A stretch of DNA of 64,000 bases, taken from the NCBI GenBank assembly GCA_030737835.1, contig CM060850.1:27997385-28061384 (forward strand), read 5' to 3'. Below are positions 24,027 to 36,700 of this stretch, piece by piece. A model generated the notes under the pieces. That model saw only the letters and a list, made by a program, of their open reading frames with translations. It was not told the origin of the DNA and ran no database searches. Origin of the DNA: Acorus gramineus. Taxonomy: Eukaryota; Streptophyta; Magnoliopsida; Acorales; Acoraceae. Position numbers and translations under genes: made by a program. Within the stretch, counting starts at the first letter, position 1. Each line of letters opens with the position of its first letter.

Positions 24027-27000
24027 TGTGCTCTAAGAGCTATTTTATTGTAAGAAATCTCTTACACACTAATTCTTTGTTTCCTGAAGGAATAGTTAAT
24101 TTGGTAAATATTTGTAGGAGGAACAAGTTATTTCTCCAAGCAAAGGGAGAAAGAATCTCAAATCAGAGAAATACATGAAATCCCTACTTGACATGAATTG
24201 ATCTATCCTTATCCGACCCACTGTGTTAGCTCCCAACCTGTAATTGCTCCCATGTCCATAAATTCTCAAGGAAGCTGTACACTGCATAACTCACATTTTG
24301 AGAAATTTACCTTCATGTTATCCCCAGTATTCCAACAAAAATCATGCAGGATACTCTGGTCCAATTTTTATATGAACTTGAGCAAGATGGCTTTTAATCT
24401 TGAATAACCGTGCTATATACAATTTTGAAGTACTGAAAACTCATCATGATTTATTTTCCCAATGTGTATAGGTTGCATTTCAGCTTACAACATAGGTTTG
24501 TAATATCCCAAGGTTTTTAAGCTTGTTGGGTAAATGGGTACATAAATGCAAAAACGAATGTCTGATGTTTTGATACCAATCCGTTGGAAAAAAATGTTTC
24601 CTTGGTAAAAATATATAGCTGACAGTGCAAATTTTTGTGAGAATATTGTGTGGCAATAACAAAATTTAAACACACATTTATTTTAATTAAATATCATTTA
24701 ATGTCCTAGTTTTCTTCTTTTTCTGTTTCTCACTTGCTGTCTCTTTCTTCCAGAATGCATTGTCCTCAGTGGAGGGTTTCCTATAGAGATAAACTGAGAC
24801 GAAGCTACTTCATATCATTAACTTATAGGAGGCTTGATTCGCAAGCATGGTCACACCTGCTTCATCAGAATCGATCCTGAGGGAAAATCACCGCCAAACA
24901 TTTAAGGCTTCAAGATTGAATAACCTGGAGTCCTGTTTGTATCCTTCAATTGTATAAACATTATTTAAAAGAAACAAACTAATATTTGTAAACACAAATT
25001 GCAACAATGGAATTTTCCTTGCTTTCATTGTGAAACAATGGAAGATTTTCTTGTTCATAGGTAAAGTTTGAGGTAGTTAGCTCCTGACAACATGTTTGAA
25101 ATCAAGGCCAAATTTTCCTTGACAGTCAATTTTTTTTAAATTAAATTTGTAATTGGTCATATGAGCATTTTATTTATTTTTGGGAAATGCTTCTGGTCTT
25201 TTCTGCCTGTTGAACTTGACAGTTCATCATCTCCATACATTTGATTATCTGGTTTTCGTTTTCCATTATGAATTTGTTCTTTGAAATTTGCAGGTACAGA
25301 ACGACTATCAGTTAGGTCGCGTAATTCGCATGTCTCAGCAGGTATCCTCTGTGGGGATTCAGGTAACTAAGGGCTGAATGATTTTTACTATTTAAAGTCT
25401 TTCAATTATCACTTTGTAGATATCATGTCTTGATAAAATTATTCCACAGCTCTTTTTTCATTTGTACATCAGTAATAAACAAAATTGGTGGTGTAGTAAA
25501 AATTTGACGTTCATCCATCTCATGGAGTTTGTGCCGTTTAGATAGGAATACAATGATCAGCAACCCTGTATTGCACCAAAGGCTAAAATTGTTCCAAGTT
25601 GGATGCAATTGAAGTTAAACTATACAATATGATTGCTTCAAAGTTCAAACACACTTTTTGGTGCAAAAGATTTCTGATAGCCATCACTGCAAGTAATTTA
25701 AATATGAGAATTTTATTTTGTCTTCCTTGGATTTGTATCAGTTCTTTGTTTTCCGAATTCATGGCCATACATTGGCATTACTTTCTTTGGATGAAGCAAC
25801 ACTTTGAAAGCTTTATATGAATGTAGAACTTTCCATTGGAAGCAACACTTTGCCTGAAAACTTGCTTTAATTTATTGCTAATTTTCTTTTCTGAGATGTG
25901 ACCAGTAACCACTAACCACCCTTCATTGCTTTCAAAATTTATAGTTACACGAAAATGTAGTCACAGATGTATAATTCTGCAGGGCAAGTATATGCTCTGT
26001 GTAATATGTAAAAAGTATGAGATGGGATACATGGGGTGTCTTGTTCATCTGAGACAATCCTTTGATCCCTCATTTGGTTCGCGGATAGCTTATCCGGGCA
26101 TAAAATGGTTATATAGATAAGGAAAATTAGGTGATTTTCTATTTGATAACTATCCTATTCTTTGGTTAGATAAATTTTTGTTTTTTTGTTTATTTTTAAT
26201 TAGATATTGGTCATGTTTGTTGTAGTTTAAATTTGCATATTATAGATTTTAAATTTTCTGATTATTGCTAATATGTTTGTTGTAGCTGTTAAAAACCAGA
26301 GAATAAGCAGTTGTAGATATTTATTAGAATAAACTGTTGAACAGTTTTTTGCTCTATAATTGTCAGAAAGACCCCTTTTAAATGTATAAGTTAAATTTAG
26401 TAGTTTGATAAAAGAATATGGTTTTACTTATAAATTAGTTTTACGGATATTTAAAAGATAAATTGATACAATGCAAATTAATATAACATGAATAAAATTT
26501 CAAATTCCCCACAATTTTTTTAAAATATTATACTCTAAAACTGCAATAAATGGAGTGACAAATGGAATTACATATCTGGTCCATTTCATTGTCATCTCTT
26601 TCAAATTGAGGTCTATGGCTGCTTCACCTACTACGGACAAGATTAGGGTTAGTATTATAAGTGTCAAATTTAACATCATATGTCATCATTTTTTGAATGA
26701 AATTATGGATTGCCATAGATGCACATACAAGTTGTCTGGTCAACAAATTTGTAGGGCATTGGAATGCCTTTAGCATAGGCCATCTAGCTTTCCCATGGTG
26801 TTTCTGGACGACGAGAGGAAAAGTCCAGAGGAGATGAGAAGACTTGGACATTAGTAAATCAAGTGAAGGGTAATAATGTTGAAAAGATTTTTTTTAAAAA
26901 TAATGCGTAAATTATAATATGAAAAGACTTTTAATCCAGTTTAGATATTGTGACTATTTAAGTTGCTTTTAACTTAAATAAGTTTAAATAATAATTGTTT

Positions 27001-27440
27001 ATGTGAAAGTTGAAACTACTTCAATAATCTTTTTTTTTTATAAGATTTAATAAATATGTACATTATTGATTGTTTTGTGTGTGTGTGTGTGTGTGGGTTG
27101 GGTGGGCGGGGGTGTAATGACCATACAAGTAAATAATGTACACAAAGTGCATATTAATGTATAAAATGTTATTTTTGAATCCAATATGGGTAGATAGAAA
27201 TACCTATAAAAATAAGGGGTTGAAAAGAAAAATACTTGGAATAGGGTGAATATATTGGATAGATAAACGTGAATAAACTATATTTGGAACCATTAACATT
27301 CATCTACACTAAATAAACATTTTTTTTAAAAAATAAATTGTTTGAAAGCTTCTGCGTAGTAGATATAATAAAAGCTCTGTTATACTCGTTAGTGTCGTAT
27401 TCTCGTATCAATGAGGTATATATTTTGTTTAAAAAAAATT
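24027..27440. other. Gene-free stretch downstream of ceramide kinase
   Basis: The first kilobase may hold a spliced 3' UTR: splice-like borders occur near 24750 and 25290, and composition resembles transcribed DNA up to about 25380. Beyond that it is AT-rich with no coding frame of recognisable family. A (GT)n run lies at about 27077-27095. No gene called. Confidence 0.4.
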
Positions 27441-28080
27441 ATATTTTTTTATAAATTGATCCATACAATTTATTAGAGTACATTTATTTTTTTATAAAGC
27501 ATATATCTTATCAAAAGAGGTATATTATTTTGATTCACCAAAATAATATATATTATCTTTTGATTCATCAAAAGAGGTATATTATTTTTAATAAAATTAA
27601 TTTTAAAAAGAAGGCGGATGATATTTTGGACTATTAAATCTTGGTTCTCTCGTCTCTGATGAGGTTTTGGTGGAAGACAATGGAACAATCTCCAACCTCC
27701 TGTTTGAGGTGAGAGGAGAATTAAGGGAAAATAAAGGGGAATAATGAAAAATAGTTGTTTGTTTTGGAATAATAAATCTAGATTACTAATCCTGAACAAG
27801 CTTGAAATAAATTTGATAACTATATTAGGGGGGTTGGAATTGTTTATCAGAACTAATTTATGACAATGGTAAAAATGCACTTCATGGTCATTTAAAAAAA
27901 ATCTCACTTAACACTTTCACACACATTCTAAAAAATCGTCACATTTATCATATCACACACCTCTCTTATATTTATTCTTAAACACAAACAATTTATGTAG
28001 ATGCACAGTTATCATTTAAAATGTCATAAACTTTTATTCATTTCTTATCATTACTTATTCTTATTTTCTAAAGATTTTGT
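27441..28080. repeat. Dispersed repeat R1, copy A (about 480 bp core)
   Basis: The segment from about 27597 (AAAAAGAAGGCGGATGA) to 28080 recurs at 42360-42740. Shared pieces include GGGGAATAATGAAAAATAG, CAGAACTAATTTATGACAAT and AAACACAAACAATTTATGTA. This copy has about 110 extra bases (about 27621-27730) missing from the other, either a deletion there or an insertion here. Around it, the phrase TTTTTTATAAATTGATCCAT occurs at 27450 and 28100, with a diverged version at 28420, so a smaller unit is also repeated. Probably a non-autonomous transposon; ends not defined. Confidence 0.6.
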
Positions 28081-28129
28081 TAGAAAAAATTCACATTTTT
28101 TTATAAATTGATCCATACACTTTATTAGA

Positions 28130-28133
<4 letters not shown>

Positions 28134-28160
<27 letters not shown>
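28134..28160. repeat. TA microsatellite
   Basis: A run of alternating T and A, preceded by GTGTGTGTA. Another lies at about 30407-30440. Confidence 0.9.
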
Positions 28161-28161
<1 letters not shown>

Positions 28162-28784
28162 TATAAAGCATATACATTATCAAAAGAGGTATATTATTTT
28201 TAATAAAATCAAAATATGTGTGGATTGGAATTGGGTTGTAAAAGAATTGCATGTTACATTTTCCATATAATAAACCTTTATATTAACGGTGGATAAAATT
28301 ACGAAAACCTTAACCTTTTGTCATGTTTAAAACTTGAAAAGTGCTTTTTTATCTTGAGTACATCTCGATAGTATTATATACCTACATTAACTAATTATGT
28401 CTTTTTAAAAAAATTTCATATTTTTTTATAAATGTATTCATACAATTCATTAAAATATATTTTTTTATTTTTTTTTATAAAAGCATATATCTAGGGTATA
28501 CTATTTTTATTCAAAACATGTAGGGACTAGAATTGGGGCCGAGAAAATGGTTGTACGTAACATTTTCTTTGAGTGGTGATAAACAATCCATTTTGTGGTA
28601 TCACAGTGTAGGGTTTATCATAGTGTGTGACGTAAATTTTTTTTTATTTTTTCAAAACAAAAGAAAAAATATTATTGTAACTCAGTATGCACATGAGAGT
28701 GTATGATTTTTTTTTTTTTAAAACCGATGTGGATTATAAATGGGGTGCACATGGGGCTGGACATCATTTTTCTTTTTCTTTTGG

Positions 28785-29055
28785 AAAATGTTACACTCAA
28801 TCTTTTTTACCGTCTAAAATGTAAACCACACGTTTTTATTTATTTTAAAATAATAAATATTGTCTAATGATGTATATGCTTTGATAAAAAGTGTATATCA
28901 CTGTATTTTAAGTTAAATGAACCCATTTATAGTAAGTGTAATTTTTTTTTTAACAATATATATATACATCGTCTAATGTTGTATATGTTTTACTTGATTT
29001 CTAATGAGGTACATAAGATTGTATTTTAGACTGTAAAAAAGAGTGAGAGAATCAA
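28785..29055. mobile_element. MITE of family M5, copy 2
   Basis: The left end ATGTTACACTCAATC and right end GTAAAAAAGAGTGAGAG are inverted. Inside are the family's repeated phrases GTCTAATGATGTATATGC and GTCTAATGTTGTATATG, and AGACTGTAAAAAAG mirrors the left TTTTTTACCGTCT. About 270 bp, non-coding. Confidence 0.6.
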
Positions 29056-30401
29056 AACCCTTTCCTTTTTATCTTTGATTTAACGGCCCATTGTCTTGAA
29101 CTTTGATTTGGGCTTTTACGGAATACTGAATGAACGGTTCTGATGAATTGGTTGTCGGTTTGGAGGATTAGTTTAGGGTTAGTTTTAAGTGTTACTTGTT
29201 CATCATTTGTTTTTCTTTTATCAATGAAAGTAAATGATACTGTTATTTAATAAAAACAATTTCTTAATGATTTTTTTTTTATGACCATCACTAGTTGTTT
29301 TTTTTTCCCTTAGTGACTTTATTGACAATATATCTCTAATCCAATATTAAAATGACCATAAAGTGATTTCACGGTTCGAAAATTTTCAAAAGGATAAATT
29401 ACTCAATATTCTAAGTGTTTTCATGGATCAAATTTTTCTTAATAAAAAATTTCAATGATTCTCATTAATATAAACTATTTGATGAACTAAAAATGCCCCT
29501 AACAAATAATATTAAAAATGACTGAATTATCCTTTAATCTAAGTGATTTTATATACTAAAACAATGTCATTTTTTTGGACATTTCATATTTTATGGGATT
29601 CTATTGAGTTATCAGGTAAAAATTTGATTTTGTGTATTTCCATCTATTTCATTAATTTGTTCAGGTGTTTTACTAAATTAGTTTCAAACGAAGTAGAATT
29701 TATATTTTAGCATCTAAATTTCAATGGCGCTGTATAATATTTATTTTCTGGTCATTCACAACACAATTTTATTATCTTACTATGAAAAAGTATGGAAAAT
29801 ATGTAGGTGGTTCTCGTTGGGGATGAAATCATCCAAAGATATTCTCAAAAAAAAAAAAAAAAGTTATAATATATTCAGTTGTTAAAATATTTATAAAAAG
29901 GTTGAACTTACCTGAAAAGAGAATCAACAGCTATATGTACATGTGATGATGTAAATGTTGCTCAAAGTACTGTATCAATGTTGAATAGTTATTGTAGTGT
30001 AATTGATACAGTCATTCATGCAGTCACATTCTCCTAACAGATAAATACTGTATCACTGGAGCTGATGATATGCGCAAAGGATTGTTGGCGCTACGTAGGG
30101 TCGGACGAGGGTCGAGCTCTATGATTTTTAATTTCGATGTGACCATTGTAAAAACTTCTCATTGATAGTAGATTGATCTCTGGTGTGTTTCATGGACGTA
30201 GGCAAGATTTGTCGAACCACGTAATTTTTTGTGTCTTTCATTCTATTTCTTTGATTGATTGCATCCCATGATCCAAAATTCGTAACACCATCTAGATTAG
30301 CATATACTCGAAATAAGAAATACATGTATATACGCACATTCACTTTAGGAGTTGCAAAATGGACAATAAGAATGCTTATTCCTAACATTTTTCATGACTA
30401 T

Positions 30402-30443
<42 letters not shown>

Positions 30444-31320
30444 TTCTGAACCATGCACTACCAACGTTCTTGTTTATATGTTGAAAATCTAGCTGTTGAG
30501 AGATAATTTTATTTTACATTCTCCTGTGATAAACACTGGGAGACCAACATCATAGTTTATTTTTATTTTAATAATAAAAAAGAAGTGTTGTTTGCATGAA
30601 AAGCTGATTGAAAATATAGTATATATATTAGAGAAGCCAGGAAGAACTGAAGTGGTGCATGTTCTGTTACACAGTTGTGTTAACGGTCCCAATAATGTGT
30701 TCAACTTGTTGAAGGATCCATCATGTGTGCACTGGCCCTACCTATATGAATGATTAAATGTGCCCCCTTCAAAAGGAAGCTTTAATTGCATAAAGTGTTA
30801 GCATGGCTTCAACAATCGAATCCATGCAATCTTATAAAATTCACAACTTGTTAGCCAAGATCATATTAAAGAAATGCACAATCTCCTCATTCTCAACGTC
30901 CATTTTCCTTGATTACAGCACAGATTTATCAACTTATAAAATAGTCTTGATCATATGACAAAATTAACTATTATCCAGACTAATTACAAAAGTATATATA
31001 TTATCATATCACTTTTTTTTATATAGAGCAGTTAGTAGTGTTGTGATTGATTCACATCATCTTGATCGAATAATCATTTTTTGATAAAAAATAATTTAAC
31101 ATTCTTCATGGATTACAACATATTCATCTTAAAACTTTTATTCTAAGTAGTATATATAGTTTTCAATTATGAAATCTCTAAAAATGTATTTTTTGAGTTG
31201 CAAAGTTGTTTTAAGTGAAAATGTGATTTTTAAATTCATTTCCAAACACAATTTTAAACTCTACGTGGAATTGACAATGTGTATACCTTATCCTATATAA
31301 CTCATATAATTTAAAAAAGA
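29056..31320. other. Gene-free AT-rich stretch
   Basis: No coding frame beyond chance. A (TA)n microsatellite lies at about 30407-30440. The rest is unremarkable AT-rich DNA. Confidence 0.45.
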
Positions 31321-31322
31321 TT

Positions 31323-31580
31323 AAAACAATTGCGCACTGTACACAAGGTTGCAACAGTGATGGTCCTCACACGAGCGCACTCGCTTCCCATACCCCTTGC
31401 ACGTGCCTACCACATCACCGTAGCCTCGGATTCTCTGCATTCCCCACGTGTCATTGACGGCAGAGATTCGTTTTTACAGCTCGGGCCACTGCTCGATCCA
31501 ACGGCCTATGATCACTCACACGTGCGGGCAGTGGAAGTTTCGACGAAACCCCTCGTCAACGATAATAAAGAGAGAATCAG
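31323..31580. promoter_or_regulatory. GC-rich island with three CACGTG motifs (G-box island 1)
   Basis: About 250 bp of much higher GC than its surroundings, containing CACGTG at 31400, 31445 and 31519. The flanking bases (CCACGTGTCA, CACACGTGCG) fit G-box/ABRE elements bound by bZIP and bHLH factors. The frame at 31330-31620 runs through it but shows no domain. Regulatory function is inferred only from motif density. Confidence 0.35.
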
Positions 31581-31917
31581 AGGGAAATCATTCTTTTTAA
31601 CACATTTTAAATTTTTTTAAATAAGACAAATACCAAAAAACACATCTTTTAAAAGTTAGGTATATCAAAATAAATCACTTTTTAAAATTATACTTTAAAA
31701 AATCTTTAATTTTTTTGTTGGAATTTATTTATTATATATATACACATATATGCTTACAAAGAATAAATTTATATCTTACGACACTTAAAATATTAGTCAT
31801 ATAATTTTATTTTTTAATATCAAATTTTAAATATTTATATTATATATTTAAATGTCATAGATATTTTAGAAAATTATCAGAATTTAAATTTTAAGAATGA
31901 TTAAAACATATATTTTA
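31581..31917. other. Gene-free AT-rich stretch
   Basis: Very AT-rich spacer between island 1 and the FB1 element. Nothing recognisable. Confidence 0.4.
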
Positions 31918-33210
31918 AAAGGTTAAAGACATTTAAGTCCCTACAAACATGGGAAAACCCATATTAGTTCCTCCTAAAATTGGGACAGACGTACGAGTCC
32001 CTGAAAACTCAGAAAAACCTAATTATTATTCCTGAGTTAAATTTCCATTCAAATTTAATGGAATATTCCTAGAATATTCCATCACATATAATTGTGTAGA
32101 CATTGAAGTCCTTATAAACAGTCATAAAGACAAATTAGTCTCTGCAAAAAATAAAATTACCCTTAAAAGACTTTTACATTAAATTGTGTATATATTATAA
32201 TCCCTATAAATAATCATAAAGACAAATTAGTCACCACAAAAGATAAAATTGCCATTGAAAGACTTTTACATGTAATTGAATAGACATTATAGTTCTTATA
32301 AACAATCGTAAAGACAAATTGGTCCCTCTAAAAGACAAAAATACCCTTGAAAGATTTTTACATTTAATTGTGCATACATTGCAATTTAAAAATTAAATGC
32401 CCTCTAAAAGGGCATTTAATTTTTTATATTAGAAAAAAATATAAAAAACAAATTGCACACTACCAATGTTTTTGTGCACCAATAATTTTTTTTTAAAAAT
32501 TACTTATTGAAATATCAAATTGATTGAATGTGCATTTAAAATTGTATAGAAAATAGGAAAATTTCAAATCTAGCCAAAATTTTTGATGAATTTAAAAAAT
32601 TAAAGTTGCATTGCATTAGTGTGAATACCTTTTATTTTTTTGGTGAAACATTAGTGTGAATACATGATTACAACCAAGAAAAAAAAGGGCTTCAAGGGAT
32701 GCTGGACTACCATTGGTATAAAAATATATAATCTATGCATGGACAACCATGCCATGAAATCTGAAATAGAGTTCAAAGATTGATTGAGAATTAATTCTAG
32801 TTAGGTGGGTTTGTAATCTATTAAAATAGTGGGTTTTAATTATACAAGATACAATTCTGCTGCCCTCCGTGCAGTCACATGTCTTTAATGATAAATATTT
32901 TTTGATATAAAAATATATAGTTTTTATTTTTATATAAATACATTCTATATGAATATTTATTATTTTTATAAATACACATGTGTTATTCCGTGAAGTATAC
33001 CTTTTAAAAAAAATCAAAATATATAAAGGTTGTATGCTTCAATGTGGGATTGTCACTAATTTTATATTTAATATAATATATATAATACATGATTATATGT
33101 CTTATAATGTTTTTCTGAGTTTTCAGGGACTCGTACGTCTGTCCTAATTTTAGTAGGGACTTATATGGATTTTTCCATGTTTGTAGGGACTTAAATATCT
33201 TTAACCCTAT
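31918..33210. mobile_element. Foldback element of family FB1, copy A, with most of one arm lost
   Basis: The left arm begins AAAGACATTTAAGTCCCTAC, continues AATTGGGACAGACGTACGAG and runs to about 32400 through three or four internal repeats of roughly 100 bp (each with CATAAAGACAAATTAGTC and a GAAAGACTTTTACAT phrase). The matching right arm survives only for about 100 bp at 33109-33208 (GGGACTCGTACGTCTGTCC, then GTAGGGACTTAAATATCTTT). The interior 32430-33105 is unrelated AT-rich DNA. Compared with the intact copy at 34.2 kb, this one has lost most of its right arm. Confidence 0.7.
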
Positions 33211-33319
33211 TTTAAAGACATCTAATACTTTATAACAAACTGTATCCCTTTTTAGCACGTCAAGAATATATATTGGGCTAGAAGTTATCACAGGGACACA
33301 ACTTCGTTTTCAGAGGGAC

Positions 33320-33725
33320 TTTTAGGAGGCTGCAGCCAGCATGAGGTTGAGCAGAGACAGGGGTACGATAGGGAGAGCAACACAATCATTCATACATGTT
33401 GCGGCATGGACCGTATGGATAACGAGAAACGATGTCGTCTTCAACAATAACTTATTCTACAACAAGAACCTTTGTGAGTTGACACGTTAGTGTGTGAAAG
33501 ATTGAGAAAAACAACTCGTAGACGCATCAGGAGTGCATTTTGAGGAAGAGGGAGACGAATCATGGGGGCATAGTTTTGTTAGTACTCTCAGAGACAGTAG
33601 AAATCTTTTCTACTATGTTCTTTCTTCCTGGTTTTTATTTTTTATTTTCTTGTATTATTATTTTACTCTTTTAATCTCCTATTCAAACATGTAATACTTT
33701 ATCAATCAAATATAGAAATGGCCAA
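33320..33725 (+). mobile_element. LINE 3' end fragment
   Basis: The plus strand encodes HVAAWTVWITRNDVVFNN, the pattern WxIWxxRNxxxF that closes the zinc-binding reverse-transcriptase region (zf-RVT) of plant LINEs and related pseudogenes. Stops follow soon after, then a T-rich tail with TTTTATTTTCTTGTATTATT and ACTTTATCAATCAAA, typical of LINE 3' ends. Only the last 400 bp are present, as expected of 5'-truncated insertions. Not functional. Confidence 0.65.
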
Positions 33726-33834
33726 AATTCTTAAAAAATAAAGAAAATAAAAAAAAACTAACTCCACCACTTTCAACAAAAAAAAAAAAAATGAAAGCAC
33801 ACGCAAATGATTTGGGGTCCTGAAGTTTGACCGT

Positions 33835-33935
33835 AGACCGCACGTCGAAGCCTCGGCTCCTTGACCGGGACCGCACGTGCGTATCACTCGGATCTTACGC
33901 GTGCTTCGCTGTACTCCACGTAGGTTCCACATGCC
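33835..33935. promoter_or_regulatory. GC-rich island with a G-box (island 2)
   Basis: CACGTG at 33874 inside CGCACGTGCGTATCAC, plus nearby CACGTC, CGCGTG and CCACGTAGG cores. The phrase CACGTGCGTATCAC recurs exactly at 35631. The GC-rich patch is about 100 bp long in AT-rich DNA. Confidence 0.3.
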
Positions 33936-34231
33936 ACCATTATTTAATTGTCCACTGTAACCCCATAATGTTCGTAGTATGTCTTTCATTAAATACTCAT
34001 CTGGTACTATGATACAGATATTCTTAGGTAGTTGTTTGTGATTTTTATATAAATCATACTTATTAATTTAAACTCATTTGTAAATATCTCCGGTTCCAGT
34101 TGTCCCATCGTAAAAAAAAAACATAAAACTATATGTAATATATAAAACAACCTTTTTAAGGATCTCAAATCATGTGTTCAAAATATGTATTTTAAGTTTC
34201 ATAACACAATTTTTTAGGTTTAAATTAAGTT

Positions 34232-35193
34232 AAGGATTAAAGACATTTAAGTCCCTACAAACATAAGAAAACCCATATAAATCCCTATTAAAATTGGGAC
34301 AGACGTACGAGTCCCTAAAAACTTAGAAAAACCCAATTATCATCCCTAAGTTAAATTTCCATCCAAATTTAACAGAATATTCCTAGAATATTCCATCACA
34401 TATAATTGTATAGACATTGAAATCCTTATAAACAGTCATAAAGACAAATTAGTCCCTGCAAAAGATAAAATTGCCCCTAAAAGACTTTTACATTAAATTG
34501 TGTATACATTGTAGTCCCTATAAATAATCATAAAGACAAATTAATCCCCACAAAATATAAAATTACCCTTAAAAGACTTTTACAGTAATTGAATAGACAT
34601 TACAATCCTTATAAACAATCATAAAGGCAAATTGGTCCCTCTAAAAGACAAAAATACCCTTGAAGGATTTTTACATTTAATTGTGCAGACATTGCCATTT
34701 AAAAATTAAATACCCTCTAAAAGACTGCAATTTCTATACAATTAAATGTAAAAATTCTTCAGGGGCATTTTTGTCTTTTACATGTACCAATTTGTCTTTA
34801 CGATTATTTATAAAGACTGTAATGTCTATCCAATTAAATGTAAAAATCTTTCAGGTGCAATTTTATCTTTTGCAAGGACTAATTTGTCTTTATGATTGTT
34901 TATAGGGACTGCAATGTGTACACAATTTAATGTAAAAGTCTTTCAGGGGCAATTCTGTCTTTTGCAGGGACTAATTTATGTTTATGACTGTTTATAAATA
35001 CTTCAATGTCTACACAATTATATGTAACAGAATATTCCTAGAATATTCCGTTAAGTTTGAATGAAAATTTAACTCAGGGATGCTAATTGGGTTTTTTTGA
35101 GTTTTCAGGGACTCGTACGTCTGTCCCAATTTTAGTAGGGACTTATATAAATTTTCTCATGTTTGTAGGGACTTAGATGTCTTTAACACTTAA
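34232..35193. mobile_element. Foldback element of family FB1, copy B, complete palindrome of about 960 bp
   Basis: Both ends read inward as AAAGACAT(T/C)TAAGTCCCTA, then CAAACAT, then AATTGGGACAGACGTACGAG. The arms are about 480 bp each and meet near 34720. Each arm holds three or four diverged tandem units of about 100 bp. The inner GAATATTC(C)TAGAATATTC motif is itself palindromic. The arms are similar along their whole length, so a transcript would form a very long hairpin. Non-coding. The frame at 34681-34905 lies wholly inside the repeat. Confidence 0.85.
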
Positions 35194-35775
35194 GTTAAAT
35201 AAATTTTTGTCCATAAATTACATGTTTAAATGTGAACAATAATCAGTATATAATTTTTTATTTAATTTTCATACAATTTTTAATTTATGTAATGGATCAG
35301 TACACGATTAGGAGATTAGAATTCTCACGTGACTATCATATAAATTTTATATAGCTCACACATGATGTGACAACATTTATGTAAGTAACTGTAGAATGAA
35401 ATTTACTCAGGAGATACACGGAAAATCCGATCAACATAATTAGTAACTTATTTTAATTTTTGCCACAGGTGACAAAACGTTACAAAATTTTCCATCAAAC
35501 GTATAATCAACGAGCGAATCCGAAGGTATATAAAAGACAAATAAAAGTAGGACGGATGTGAGTGAATGATGGGAGGGTCAATTCGTAATAATAATAATAA
35601 TAAAAAAAAGATAAAACGAGGGGACATCACCACGTGCGTATCACATGGAAGATCGTACGGTCCATGATCGGATGGAGACCGTAATTATTGGGGAACACGT
35701 GGGACAGCTAGCATGCACTCGTGGGGACACTCAATCATCACCCGACATCACACATTATTCATCACTTATATAAAG
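35194..35775. promoter_or_regulatory. Spacer holding G-box island 3 (two CACGTG)
   Basis: AT-rich up to about 35600, with an ATA triplet run near 35588. Then comes a GC-balanced patch with CACGTG at 35631 (in CACGTGCGTATCAC, shared exactly with island 2) and at 35696 (AACACGTGGGAC). No coding frame. The regulatory role is inferred. Confidence 0.3.
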
Positions 35776-36304
35776 AAAAAAATCCATATATAACTCCGTG
35801 TAAACTAACTGAACTCCGTATCACCCTTAATTTTATTTTTTTTTATAAAATCCATATAATTATATGGAAATAACTAATAAATTTAAATAATTACATGAAT
35901 AACATTTATATTTATAGATAATGTATATTTTATGAATATTATATTTAATTAATCTTGATAGAAAACTAAGCATACCTAAATGACATCAAATATGTTAAAA
36001 ATATAAAAAATCTTATTTAAATGACGATTTTATCCTTTCAGATATAACTTTATAATATATTCAAAGATGATAAAATAATCATTTTTATATAATTTTTTTT
36101 TATATTTTTAACATATTGTAATGATTTTTTTAGTACATCGTGTTTTCTTTTCAGTCAGGGTTAATCAAATAAAATATGCATTAAATATTCATCATCTATT
36201 AATAAAATGTTTATTCAAATGATTATTTAAATTTATTTAGTATTTTCAAGGGTTTATGTGGATCATGGATTTCAGTCAAATTTAAGGTTGTATGGATTTT
36301 TTCC
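35776..36304. mobile_element. Foldback element of family FB2, copy B
   Basis: The left end AAAATCCATATATAACTCCG and right end GGTTGTATGGATTTTTTCC are inverted. Internal mirrored pieces include AACATATTGTAATGATTTTT and GTGTTTTCTTTTCAGTCAGG opposite GAAAACTAAGCATACC. Shares order and phrases with copies at 11.4 and 50.2 kb. It is more worn than copy C. Confidence 0.7.
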
Positions 36305-36359
36305 TGGTATAAAATCCCTCATTATTTTCAAAATACCTCTGAATAAGGGGGTATTTCGG

Positions 36360-36700
36360 GAATAGAAGGACTCCAATGATTGCGGGGAATGCGTGTCGGG
36401 CTGCGGGAAGACAGGATGACCCGCACGAACAGATGGGCGGTTGTGGTGGGGCCGCAGACGTGCCACTAACGCAGGTTTTGCTGGCACGAGTACGGGCACG
36501 ACATGTTGGTCCACGTGAGTTCGGGCTGGGCCATTCTCCTCCTTCAACGCCCTCTCCACGTGATCACCCACTCATCCATGTCGGCGGCTCGGCCCGGATG
36601 GGTTCACGAGCTTTTCGTTTCAAGCGTTCGCTTTTCTTTTTCTTTGCCAGCTGTGGTTACCGGCACTGCCAGTCGCTTTAAGAGTGGTTTAGTGGTTTTA
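36360..36700. promoter_or_regulatory. GC-rich island with two CACGTG (island 4)
   Basis: CACGTG at 36512 and 36557 in a patch rich in CG dinucleotides, embedded in AT-rich DNA. Several overlapping frames open here on both strands (for example 36376-36681), as GC-rich DNA does by chance. None has a recognisable domain, so I call it a GC island rather than a gene. It could be a promoter remnant. Confidence 0.3.
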
